A DNA stretch of 64,000 nt from Embleya scabrispora. GTDB taxonomy: Bacteria > Actinomycetota > Actinomycetes > Streptomycetales > Streptomycetaceae. Of the stretch, positions 7,295 to 16,400 are shown one piece after another (the stretch's first letter is position 1; each line of letters opens with the position of its first letter). The notes under the pieces are model-generated. The model was given only the letters and a program-made list of their open reading frames with translations, was not told the origin of the DNA and did not search any database. The position numbers and the translations under genes are program-made. The stretch lies in the NCBI RefSeq assembly GCF_002024165.1, contig NZ_MWQN01000001.1, positions 62,001 through 126,000 on the forward strand, in the 5' to 3' direction.

Positions 7295-8368
7295 TCAGAC
7301 CCCTTCCGTCGCCAGCGCGCGCGGACGTGCCGGCATCGGACGCGGCGGCGGCACCGCCAGGACCCGACCCGTCGCGGTCAGCAACCGGCCGAGATCGGCG
7401 GTCAGTTCGGCCAGTTCCTTGGGATGCAGCGCCTGCCCCGCGTCGCACAGCGCGGTGGCCGCGTCGGGGTGGATGTCGATCATGATGCCGTCGGCGCCGA
7501 CCGCGGCGGCGGCCAGTGCGAGCGGCCGGACCAGGTCGGTGCGCCCGGCCGCGTGGCTGGGGTCGACGATCACCGGCAGGTGGCTGATCCGTCGCACCGC
7601 GGCGACGGCGGACAGGTCGAGGGTGAAGCGGGTCGCCGGCTCGAACGTGCGGATGCCGCGTTCGCACAACACCACGTCGGGGTTGCCCTCGGACAGGATG
7701 TACTCGGCCGCGAGCAGCCATTCCTCGATCGTGGCCGCCATCCCGCGTTTGAGCAGCACCGGCCGGCCGCTGCGCCCGATCGCGCGCAGCAGGGTCGCGT
7801 TGCTCATGTTCCGGGTGCCGACCTGGAGGATGTCCGCGACCTCCAGGACGTCGTCCAGGTCGGCGACGTCGAGCACCTCGGTGATGATCGGCAACCCGGT
7901 GACCTCGCGCTGTTCGGCGAGCAGGCGCAGTCCGGCGCGTCCCAGGCCCTGGAAGCTGTACGGCGAGGTCCGGGGCTTGTAGGCACCACCGCGCAGGATG
8001 GCGCCCCCGGCGAGCGCGACGCCGTGCGCGGAGTCGCCCATCTGGGCCCGGTTCTCCACCGCGCACGGGCCCGCGACGACCACGAACGCCGGGCCGCCGA
8101 TCGGCACTCCGGCCACGTCGACGACGGTGTCGGCGCGTTGGTAGGCGCGTCCGGTGAAGCGCAATGCGTCCTCGGTGTCGACCACCGATTCCACACCGGG
8201 CAACGGTCGGATGCGTTCGGCCAGGCCCCGCGGAGCGGTCCCGGTCGAGATCAGGTGGGCGCGGCCGTGGCATCGGCTGCGCAGTACCTGCATGTCCTCC
8301 GCACGAAGCGCCGCAGCCACGTCTTCGGCAAGCTCCGGAGCGGAAGTCTGATCCATCACCACGATCAT
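7295..8368 (-). CDS. aroF: 3-deoxy-7-phosphoheptulonate synthase (type I-beta DAHP synthase)
   Basis: A 357-residue DAHP synthase, catalysing PEP plus erythrose 4-phosphate to DAHP, the first step of the shikimate pathway. Motifs of the type I-beta subfamily are clear: 'VVAGPCAVEN', 'GGAYKPRTSPYSFQG', 'LLKRGMAATIEEW' and 'VIVDPSHAAGRTDL'. About 85 N-terminal residues form the small regulatory domain found in this subfamily. It is the first gene of the leftward operon. An in-cluster extra copy normally raises the supply of aromatic precursor, here tryptophan for the halogenases and the kynurenine route. Start choices are ATG 8368 and ATG 8356. The first has a GGGGGA element eight bases upstream. 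Confidence 0.92.
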   Translation of the reverse strand: MIVVMDQTSAPELAEDVAAALRAEDMQVLRSRCHGRAHLISTGTAPRGLAERIRPLPGVESVVDTEDALRFTGRAYQRADTVVDVAGVPIGGPAFVVVAGPCAVENRAQMGDSAHGVALAGGAILRGGAYKPRTSPYSFQGLGRAGLRLLAEQREVTGLPIITEVLDVADLDDVLEVADILQVGTRNMSNATLLRAIGRSGRPVLLKRGMAATIEEWLLAAEYILSEGNPDVVLCERGIRTFEPATRFTLDLSAVAAVRRISHLPVIVDPSHAAGRTDLVRPLALAAAAVGADGIMIDIHPDAATALCDAGQALHPKELAELTADLGRLLTATGRVLAVPPPRPMPARPRALATEGV

Positions 8369-8589
8369 CGGCGTAGTCCCCCAGCGTCCTGATGGCGCGA
8401 CCCGAACCCCCGTCCAGGCCGAATCGGACACTGGCAGGGCGCACTTGCGCACCCCTGTCGTGTCTCTTGCGTGCGCGGGGCGGGAGTCGGGCGGGGCGTG
8501 GAGGGCGACGAAAGGCTGCGTCCGGCGGGTCCGGGCCGGGCATTGGTGCGACCGGTTCGCCCGCTCGCACCGGGCGCTCGGCCCCCTTT
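8369..8589 (-). promoter_or_regulatory. Putative promoter region of the leftward aroF-to-methyltransferase operon
   Basis: This 221-base gap separates the stop of the downstream-facing methyltransferase gene from the first gene of a leftward run of eight to nine coupled genes. It should hold the main promoter if the preceding methyltransferase transcript stops here. No clear -35/-10 pair, leader peptide or strong terminator could be seen, so read-through from the upstream gene is also possible. Confidence 0.35.
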
Positions 8590-9477
8590 TCAGCGTCGCG
8601 CCGAGACCAGCCACAGGCGTTGGGCCAACCGCTGGTCGGCGGCGAGCACGGGCGGTACCGGCCGGCCCAGGCCGGCGGCGTACGACTCGACGTCGACCAG
8701 AGTGGCCTGCCAGCCGAAGCCGGCCAGCCACTGCAGCGGGTCGTCGATCGAGGACCGCCAGGCCACCCCGACCCGGGCGAGCTCGTGCGCCATGTGGGCG
8801 AACTCCTCGGTCTGCATCATCGCCGCGTTGACGTGGTCCAGAACCAGCCGGCTGCCCGGCTGCGACAGTGCGCCGACGCGCGCGAGCAGCCCGTCGCAGT
8901 CGGCCCGACCGAGGTAGAGCAGCAATCCCTCGGCCACCCACACGGTGGGCAGCGTGGGGTCGAATCCGGCCGAACACAGCGCCGCCGCCCACTCGTCGGC
9001 GAGGTCGACCGGCACCGGCACGCGGTGACATCGCGCCCGCGCCCGCGCCCGCGCCAGCACCTCCGCCTTGTAACGCAGCACGTCCTGTCGGTCGAGCTCG
9101 AACACCCGCACCCCCGCCGGCCAGGGCAGCCGGAAGGCGCGGGTGTCCAGTCCGGCCCCGAGCAGCACCATCTGGCGCCCGCCGACGCGGGCGGCGGCGA
9201 GCAGTTCGTCGTCGAACAGGCGGGTGCGCAGCCCGATGAATCCGTGCATCCCGGACCAGCGTGCGCCCAGCGACCTCCTCGGCCGGAATCCGGCCGGCGG
9301 CGCCGCGCGGGACGCGTCCAGTGGGGCCAGGAAGGCCGCCGCGAGGTGGTCGTCGAAGAGTCGATCGGGACGACGGCTCTCCAGGTTGCGTTCGGCGGCG
9401 ATGCTCAACGCGGTCAGGCCGGCTCCCGACAGCGGGAAATCCTGGTGGTCGCGGGGTTGGTGGCTCGGCTCGGTCAT
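8590..9477 (-). CDS. SAM-dependent methyltransferase, TIGR00027/LCMT-like family
   Basis: A 295-residue class I methyltransferase of the leucine-carboxyl-methyltransferase-like family that is common in actinomycetes. Recognisable blocks are 'GARWSGMHGFIGLRTRLFDDELLAA', 'RQMVLLGAGLDTRAFRLPWP' (the SAM-binding loop) and 'VFELDRQDVLRYK'. 'VWVAEGLLLYLG' follows in the second half. The ATG at 9477 is preferred over upstream in-frame ATGs because a GGGAGG ribosome site lies six bases before it. Family members methylate carboxylates or hydroxyls of small molecules. Its substrate is unknown, but its place at the head of the anthranilate operon and opposite the Lrp regulator suggests a late tailoring role in this cluster. 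Confidence 0.82.
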   Translation of the reverse strand: MTEPSHQPRDHQDFPLSGAGLTALSIAAERNLESRRPDRLFDDHLAAAFLAPLDASRAAPPAGFRPRRSLGARWSGMHGFIGLRTRLFDDELLAAARVGGRQMVLLGAGLDTRAFRLPWPAGVRVFELDRQDVLRYKAEVLARARARARCHRVPVPVDLADEWAAALCSAGFDPTLPTVWVAEGLLLYLGRADCDGLLARVGALSQPGSRLVLDHVNAAMMQTEEFAHMAHELARVGVAWRSSIDDPLQWLAGFGWQATLVDVESYAAGLGRPVPPVLAADQRLAQRLWLVSARR

Positions 9478-9636
9478 CACTGTCCCTCCCACTCCGACGA
9501 CGATCCCGGCACCTTCGGGCACCGTGCGTCGTCGGGCGATTACGGTTCGCTGTCACCACATTGCCGGGGGGCGAAACGGAAATACCAGCCAGTTGTCCTC
9601 TGGCGCCGGATATCGGCTTTCAAGTAGCGTCGTGGG

Positions 9637-10647
9637 GTGGATTCCACCAGGCTCGACCGGCTGGAACGGCAATTGGTACATGCGCTCCAGATCGACGGGC
9701 GCGCGCCTTTGAGTCGAGTGGCCGCGGTCCTGGACGTATCCGATCAGACCGTGGCCCGCCGCTATCGCAAGCTGCATAACTCCGGTGCCATGCGGGTGCT
9801 GGGCCTGCCCGACGTCAGCCGCTTCGGTCAGGTCGAGTGGCTGGTCCGGATCCAGTGCAGCCCCGACGCGGCGGCCGGCGTCGCCGCCGCCCTGGCCCGG
9901 CGCGACGACACCTCCTGGGTCAGCCTGACCGCCGGCGGCACCGAGATCGTCTGCGTCACCCGCAGCGGGCCGCGTACCGACGGCGATTCGCTGCTCCTGC
10001 AGAAGTTACCGCGCACTCCACGCGTGGTCGGGGTCACCGCGCACAACATCCTGCACGCGTTCTCCGGCGGCCCGACCGGCTGGCACGGCAAGGCCGACTC
10101 GCTGACCCCCGACCAGATCCGCGAACTCGACGCGGGGCTGGGCGATCCCCCCACGCGGCGCGAGCGACTGGAGATGTTCGAGGGCGACGGCAAACTCCTG
10201 GCCATGCTCGCCCTGGACGGTCGGGCCGGCTACGCCAAACTGGCCGAGGTGACCGGCTGGTCCGAATCGACCGCCAAGCGCCGGTTGGAGCGGCTGCGCC
10301 GGGCCCGGGCGCTGTTCTTCGACGTGGAGATCGATTCGGCGCTGCTCGGCTACGAGGCCGAGATGATGTTGTGGCTCTCCGTGCCCCCGGCGGCCCTGGT
10401 CGCGGTCGGTGAGGCGCTGGCCGAGCATCACGAGGTCGCCTTCGCCGCCGCCGTCACCGGCTCGGCGAATCTGGTCGCGATGGTCGCCTGCCACGACACC
10501 GACGACTTCTACCACTACCTGACCACGCGGATCGCCACCTTGACCCAGGTGGTGGCGATGGAGACGGCTCCGGTCATCCGCTCGGTCAAGCGCGCCGGCA
10601 GCGTACCCAAGTCGTTGTCCGCCGGGAGCGGTCCGCCCCGGCGCTGA
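9637..10647 (+). CDS. Lrp/AsnC-family regulator with duplicated domains
   Basis: A 336-residue regulator with two Lrp-type helix-turn-helix segments, 'LSRVAAVLDVSDQTVARRYRKL' near 28-48 and 'YAKLAEVTGWSESTAKRRLERL' near 200-220, each followed by a ligand-binding half. Such doubled Lrp proteins are frequent beside actinomycete exporters and biosynthetic genes and often sense amino acids. Translation starts at GTG 9637. A TTA codon at 10006-10008 (codon 124, Leu in 'LQKLPRTP') would make expression depend on the bldA tRNA if this is a Streptomyces-type organism. It is divergent from the methyltransferase gene and 224 bases upstream of the MFS exporter gene, so it probably controls one or both. 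Sensing of tryptophan, kynurenine or the product is inference. Confidence 0.85.
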   Translation: MDSTRLDRLERQLVHALQIDGRAPLSRVAAVLDVSDQTVARRYRKLHNSGAMRVLGLPDVSRFGQVEWLVRIQCSPDAAAGVAAALARRDDTSWVSLTAGGTEIVCVTRSGPRTDGDSLLLQKLPRTPRVVGVTAHNILHAFSGGPTGWHGKADSLTPDQIRELDAGLGDPPTRRERLEMFEGDGKLLAMLALDGRAGYAKLAEVTGWSESTAKRRLERLRRARALFFDVEIDSALLGYEAEMMLWLSVPPAALVAVGEALAEHHEVAFAAAVTGSANLVAMVACHDTDDFYHYLTTRIATLTQVVAMETAPVIRSVKRAGSVPKSLSAGSGPPRR

Positions 10648-10871
10648 CGGACCCCGCGCGTTCGTCGACGGTGGGACCACGCACGCCCGCGTCGGCGGTG
10701 GAACCGTCGGCCGTCTCGTCCGGCGCGTCTCGACGATTTCCCACCTCGTCGGCGGTCGTGATGTCGAAAACAAGCAATGCGGGCCCCCTGCGTGGCGCGG
10801 TCCGGCCGATCGCCACGAAGGTTTCGGTGACCGGGTTCTCGACATCGACCCCCGCCGCCGAGAGGAAACTC

Positions 10872-12407
10872 ATGCGTAAGTGGCCGCCCCTTGTGGCGAT
10901 CTGCCTGGGTACGTTCATGCTGCTCGTGGACGTGACCATCGTGACCGTGGCCCTGCCGGACATGGCTACCGATCTGGACACCGAGCTGTCCGATCTGGAG
11001 TGGGTCGTCGACATCTACGCGCTGGCGCTGGCCGCGCTGCTGCTCGGCATCGGATCGACCGCGGACCTCCTGGGTCGCAAGGCCACCTACCTGGTCGGCC
11101 TGGTGGTCTTCGCGATCGCCTCACTGGTGTGTGCGCTGGCCCCCGACGCCGGCGTGCTGATCGCGGCCCGCGGTGTCCAGGGCATCGGCGCGGCCGGCAT
11201 GTTCGGCACCACCATCGCCCTGTTGGGCTCGCACTACCGGGGCAAGGACCGCGCCGTCGCGTTCGCCGTGTGGGGTGCCACGAACGCGGTGGCCGCGGCG
11301 GCGGGACCGGTGGTCGGCGGTCTGTTGACCGAATACCTGGACTGGCGTTGGATCTTCTACGTCAACCTGCCGGTGAGCGTGATCGCGGTCGTGCTGAGCG
11401 TGCGGGTGCTCGAGGAGGAGCGCCCCGCGGAGCGCCACCGCATCGACCTCCCGGGCATCGTCGCGTTCACCGTCGCCGCCGGGTCGGTCACCTTCGCGCT
11501 GATCCGGGCCCACGTCGACGGCTGGACGTCGGTGAACACGCTGGGCATGCTCGGGCTCGGCCTGGTCGCGCTGATCGTGTTCATCGTGGTGGAGCGCCGG
11601 CACCCGTACCCGATCCTGGACCTCACGCTCTTTCGGAGCCGGGCGTTCGTGGGCATCATGTCGGCCGGCCTGTTGATGCAGGCCGCGGCGTTCGCCTATC
11701 TGCTGTTCACGTCCCTGTGGTTGCAGACCGTTCTGGGCTACGGGCCGATCAAGGCGGGCCTGTACATCCTGCCGCTGAGCATCTCGGCGTTCGTACTCTC
11801 CGCCCTGGTGGGCCGACTGGGACCGTGGGCCCCCAAACCCGCGATCGGCATCGGCATGCTCTTCATCGCGGCGGGCGCGGCGTTGCAGGCGTTCGTCGAG
11901 GCCGGCTCGTCGGGCACGGTGATCATCGGCGGCCTGCTGGTGGCCGGCGTCGGGGTGGGTCTGGTCACGCCGACCCTGTCCGGTGCCGCGTTGGCCTCGG
12001 TTCCGGCGGCTCGTGGCGGCATGGCCGGCGGTGCGGTCAACACCTTCCGCCAACTCGGCTTCGCCCTGGGCATCGCCGTGTTCGGCGTCATCTTCCAGGC
12101 CCGGGTCCAGGACGTGCTCACCGACAAGGGCCGGTTGGCCAACGCCCACGACGTGGCCGGGGCCCTGACCGGCGGTCAGGCGCAGGGCGTGATCGCCCGC
12201 ACCCCCGAACCCGAGCGGGCCTCGATGGATCATCTGGTCCGGGAAGCCTTCGCCTCGGGCCTGAATGTGACGCTGTGGGTCGCCGCGGGCATGGCCGTCC
12301 TGGCCGCGCTCGTGGTCTTCGTCCTGGTCGACACGCCCGCGTCCCGGGAATCGAGCGACGAGGAGCCCGACTCGGCGGAGGCGACCTCGGCGGTGGGACA
12401 CGTGTGA
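10872..12407 (+). CDS. MFS drug exporter, DHA2 (EmrB/QacA) family
   Basis: A 511-residue integral membrane protein with about 14 hydrophobic helices. It begins 'WPPLVAICLGTFMLLVDVTIVTVALP', carries 'WVVDIYALALAALLL' and the motif-C-like 'GPVVGGLLTEYLDWRWIFYVNLP', and ends in a short charged tail. The DHA2 family exports drugs and self-made antibiotics by proton antiport. The ATG at 10872 is chosen because GAGAGGAAAC precedes it. The longer in-frame extension to 10671 has no membrane or family similarity. It lies downstream of the Lrp regulator and converges on the formamidase gene with a strong hairpin between them. The likely role is product export and self-resistance. Confidence 0.9.
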   Translation: MRKWPPLVAICLGTFMLLVDVTIVTVALPDMATDLDTELSDLEWVVDIYALALAALLLGIGSTADLLGRKATYLVGLVVFAIASLVCALAPDAGVLIAARGVQGIGAAGMFGTTIALLGSHYRGKDRAVAFAVWGATNAVAAAAGPVVGGLLTEYLDWRWIFYVNLPVSVIAVVLSVRVLEEERPAERHRIDLPGIVAFTVAAGSVTFALIRAHVDGWTSVNTLGMLGLGLVALIVFIVVERRHPYPILDLTLFRSRAFVGIMSAGLLMQAAAFAYLLFTSLWLQTVLGYGPIKAGLYILPLSISAFVLSALVGRLGPWAPKPAIGIGMLFIAAGAALQAFVEAGSSGTVIIGGLLVAGVGVGLVTPTLSGAALASVPAARGGMAGGAVNTFRQLGFALGIAVFGVIFQARVQDVLTDKGRLANAHDVAGALTGGQAQGVIARTPEPERASMDHLVREAFASGLNVTLWVAAGMAVLAALVVFVLVDTPASRESSDEEPDSAEATSAVGHV

Positions 12408-12494
12408 CCTCCCGCCCGGCGACCCTCCCGGGACCGGCCCGCCCGGTGCCGTCGTCGGGCCACGGGGCGCGCCGGTCGGGTCCTGCCACACACA

Positions 12495-12533
12495 CGCGCC
12501 GGTCGGACCGAAGCCTGCGGTCCGACCGGCGCG
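12495..12533. terminator. Bidirectional hairpin terminator between exporter and formamidase genes
   Basis: Two 16-base arms (12495-12510 and 12518-12533) are perfect inverted repeats around a seven-base loop. The hairpin lies 88 bases after the exporter stop and 13 bases after the formamidase stop, so it can serve both converging genes. Confidence 0.8.
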
Positions 12534-12545
12534 CGCGTGTGGTGT

Positions 12546-13409
12546 TCAGGGCCGGGCGGCGGGTGGCGACAGGCCCATCTGTGCCAGCACCGCGTCACCG
12601 ACCGAGGTCCCGACCCGACCGAGATCGAACGGCAGGTCGAAGTGATTGCGTCCGACCACCACCAGATCGCGAACCGGGTGCCCCCCGCCCCGCAGCATCT
12701 GGACGAACTCCCTTTGCTGCCGGGCGTATTCGAAGGTCTCGTCGGCTCCTCGGGCGATGATCACCGATCGTGCGGCGAGGGTTCCCGCCCGCAGCGGACT
12801 GTAGCGCTCCGCGGTTTCCCGATCCAGTCCCAGCGCGTCGTTGACGTAGCTCGACCGGATCGGTTGCAGGTCGTACACCCCGCTGAGCAGGCACACCCCG
12901 GGCACTCGCGGCCCCGCCTCGGGTCCGCTGAGCGCCGCCGCGACGAGATGGGCGCCGGCCGAACTCCCGCCCGCGTACACCGCGTCGCCCGCGTGTCCGA
13001 GCGCGTCGGCGTGCTCGCACAACCAGCGCAGCGCGCGCCGCACCGACGCGACCATCTCGGCCAGCGAGTTGCCCGGCGCCAGTCCGTATCCCAGCGCCGC
13101 GAACGCCGCCCCGGAACTCACGAACCGGGGTGCGGCGAAGGCGGATTCCTCCTTGCTGCACTGCTGCCAGTGGCCGCCGTGGACGAACACGAACAGCGGT
13201 GCGCCGGGCCGGGTCGCGGGGAAGTAGTCGAGCCGCTCGGCCGGATCGGGTCCGTATCGCACGTCCGGGCGGCAGGCCAGGTCGGCGCGTGCCTGCCGGC
13301 TGCGATCCGCGGCCTGGTCCAGGGTCCGCAGAAAGTCGGGCGCGCGGGAACTCGGCGAGTACTCCCGGTCGAGCGCGGCTCGATCGAACGCGCCGTAGAC
13401 GATGGTCAT
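12546..13409 (-). CDS. Kynurenine formamidase (arylformamidase), alpha/beta hydrolase
   Basis: A 287-residue alpha/beta hydrolase with the arylformamidase oxyanion motif 'HGGHW' at 77-81. The nucleophile is Ser150 in 'AGGSSAGAH'. The likely acid is Asp in 'RGADETFEYARQQREF' and the likely base is His in 'GRNHFDLPFDLG'. These enzymes hydrolyse N-formylkynurenine to kynurenine and formate. It supplies the step between the tryptophan dioxygenase (578) and the kynureninase (22409). The ATG at 13409 has a GGAGGACC ribosome site directly upstream. It follows the SARP regulator gene on the same strand after 77 bases. If chlorination happens at the tryptophan stage, the enzyme must accept ring-chlorinated substrate. 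Confidence 0.85.
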   Translation of the reverse strand: MTIVYGAFDRAALDREYSPSSRAPDFLRTLDQAADRSRQARADLACRPDVRYGPDPAERLDYFPATRPGAPLFVFVHGGHWQQCSKEESAFAAPRFVSSGAAFAALGYGLAPGNSLAEMVASVRRALRWLCEHADALGHAGDAVYAGGSSAGAHLVAAALSGPEAGPRVPGVCLLSGVYDLQPIRSSYVNDALGLDRETAERYSPLRAGTLAARSVIIARGADETFEYARQQREFVQMLRGGGHPVRDLVVVGRNHFDLPFDLGRVGTSVGDAVLAQMGLSPPAARP

Positions 13410-13486
13410 GGGTCCTCCACATTCGGTCGACGCCGCGGCACCGGCGTTCGATGTTCGACGGTTGCGGGGTTCGTCGGCGACGCGTC

Positions 13487-16400
13487 TCAGGCGCTGTCCT
13501 CCAGCGCCTCCCGCTCCCCCGTCTCGCGCCGGGTGGCATCGCGACACGTTCGCCTCGTGCGCCCCGGCCCGATCAACGCGGGCGCCGACGCCTCCTGTTG
13601 CCGAAACGCGGGCGGTGCGGGCAGTCTGCGCGGCGGGGCCGGCTCCGTCCTGTCCGCCTGCACCACGAACACGCATGCGCGCGAGACCGTTTCGGCGCGC
13701 CGCGGCCGGGTTGCGCCCGTCGCGCTCGACGCCGTCGAGACCGCGTGCAGGGTGTGGCAGGCACGCGCGTAGATCAGCGGGTGACCGGCACGGACGGCCG
13801 TGCCGACCGCCGCCCGGGCGTGCCACCTCGCCGGCCGGAGCAGACGCGCGTCGCGTTCCGCGAGCAGCACCAGCACCAGACCGGTCCGGGCCTCGCATTC
13901 GCCCCGCGTCGAGCCGACCCGGCGGGCCAGCCTCAGCGCGACCGTGTGATGCCGAAACGCGAGGTCGCGTTGCCCCTGCGCCCGGGCTATCTCGCCGAGC
14001 ACGTTCAAGGCGTGTGCCCGACACCGCGCGTCGCCGCCGGCACACGCCAGCCGCAGGGCCTCGCCGCCGTGCCGGGCCGCGGTGCCCAGTCCCCCGCGTT
14101 CGAGGTAGGTCCGGGCCAACACGGCCTCGATCGCGGCCTGGTCGTGGGCCGTACCGCCGGATGCCAACGCCTGGGCGAGGTAGCTGACGGCCCGCTCGGC
14201 CCGGCCCTGGTCGTGCGAGACCAGGCCCAGCCGCCACAACGTTCGGGCGATACCGGGGCCGGATTCGCCCGGCTCGACGAGGCGGGCGTCGCGCAGCGCG
14301 ACCAGCAACTCCTCGCGGGCCTCGTCCAGCCGGCCCGCCCGGTGCAACTCGGCCGCCAGATCCCGTCGCACGCACGCCGCCGCCCGCAGTCCGCCGAGCC
14401 GGTCGGCCAGGTCGCGCGCGGTGGTCAGCACCTCGACGGCCCTCGCGCCGTGCCGCTCCACGCCGATCGCGAGCCCGAGGCCGCGCAGGGCGGCCAACCG
14501 TTGCCAGGGCTCGCTCGTCGCGATGTCGCGTTCGAGCGCCCGGGTGAAGTACAGCCGTGCCCGGGTCGAACGCCCCAGGCCCAGATGGGCGAAACCAAGC
14601 CCGATCAAGGTGGCCGCGGACCACCCGCGCCCGGCGCGTTGTTCGGCCGCCCGTGCGGCCAGGGCGCAGCGCAGCGCCTGCTCGTGGTGTCCGCCGTCGG
14701 TCAGGTAGGGACCGAGCAACGCGGCCAACTCGATCGCCGGGCATTCGGTGTCACCGGCCTCCACCAGGGCCACCAGTGTCGCCCGCTCGGCGTCGAGCCA
14801 GGCCGAGGCGGCGCGGGCCTCGGCGAAACGCGCCGGCGCGTCGCCCGATCCGGGGAGCTCCGGGAAGGTGCCCAGGCCGAGCCGGCGCACCGCCTCCCGC
14901 ACGCCCGCGAACAGCCATTCGTTCATGCGGCGCGCGGCCCGGGTCCGCTCGTCCGGGGCATCCGCGGTGCGCGACAACTCGGTGGCGTACGCGCGCGTGA
15001 GTCCGCGCAGCCGGAACCGGCCGGGGCCGCTGGGGGCGACCAGGTGGCCGGCGGCGAGCCGGTCGAGGATCTCCTGGGCCCGTCCGTCGTCGGCCAGGCC
15101 CGCCAACACCCGGACGGTGGCGGTGCCGAAATCGGGTCCGGGAGTCAGCGGCAACAGCCGATACACCCGCGCGGCCTGGGGCGAGAGCAGCGCGGCCGCG
15201 GCCCGGAAGGCGTCGCGCACGCCGGCCCGGGGGCCGTGTCCCAGGGTGAGCCGACTCAGCGGGTCCCCCTCGCGCAACCGGGCCACGTAGTCCGCGACGC
15301 GGCACCGGGGATCGGCGGCGAGCGTCGCCGCGGCGATCCGCAGGGCCAGCGGCAGGCGGTCGCACAGCCTTGCCAACTCCGCCGCGGCCTCGGGCTCCGC
15401 GGCGAGCCGGGCCCTACCCAGCACGCCTTCGAGCAGGGCGGCCGATTCGCTCTCGGTCAGTTCGTCCGACAGCGCGAACAGTCGGGCACCGCAGGACGCG
15501 CTCAGTTCCGGAAGCTCCACGCGGCTGGTCACCAGGACCGTCGAGCCCGCGGTGCCCGGCAGCAGCAGCGTGACCTGCTCGGCGCGGGTGACGTCGTCGA
15601 GGAGCAACAGCACGCGGCGGTCCGCCAGTTGGGCGCGCAGCGCGGCCGCCCGTGCCTCCAGGCCGGGCGGCACCCGGCAGGAACCGCACGCGCTCAGGAG
15701 TTCCGCCAACACCTCGGCCGGATCGCGGGGGCTGTCGTCGGTGCCGCTGAGCCGCACGTACCACTGGCCGTCCGGAAACTGTCCGCGCAACCGGTGCGCG
15801 GCCCGCAGCGCGGTCGCCGTCTTCCCCGCTCCCGGGCCGCCCGAGAGCACCACGACCGGCGACGCGGGCAGCCCGTGGTGCGGCGTGGCGGCCTCGACGA
15901 TGCATCCGAGTACCGCCTCGCGCCCCACGAAATCGCGCTCGTCCCTGGGCAGTTGGTACAGCGAGGTCCACGAGCCGCGGGTGTCGGCCGGCGCCGTGCG
16001 GTGTTTGGCGGCGGACTCGGCGGGCAGGGCCGGCGCACCGCTGAGGATCGCCCGTTGCAGACGCACCAGCCGTTCACCGGGATCGATGCCCAGTTCCTCG
16101 TTCAGCCGGTCGCGGACCTCGGCGTAGGCGGCCAGCGCCTCCGCCTGCCTGTCGCAGCGGTACAGCGTGAGGATCAGCTGGTACCAGAACCGTTCGCGGT
16201 AGGGGTGTTCGGCGGTCATCTCGCGCAGCGGGGCCAGGATCCGGTCCTGCCGGCCCAGGAAGAGGCCGACGTCGAAGTATCGTTCGGCGGCGCGCAACCG
16301 GCGTTCGGTCAGCACGGGCACCGCCTCCCGTTGCAGGGCCTCCGCGGGTACGTCGTCCAGCGCGGGGCCGCGCCACAGGGCCAGGGCGGCGGCGAGCAGA

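Noticed and set aside
9030-9060. Short GCGCCC-type tandem repeat in the methyltransferase gene as a possible repeat locus or CRISPR
   Set aside because: It is a run encoding alternating Ala-Arg within the coding frame. No CRISPR-like spaced repeats exist in the window.
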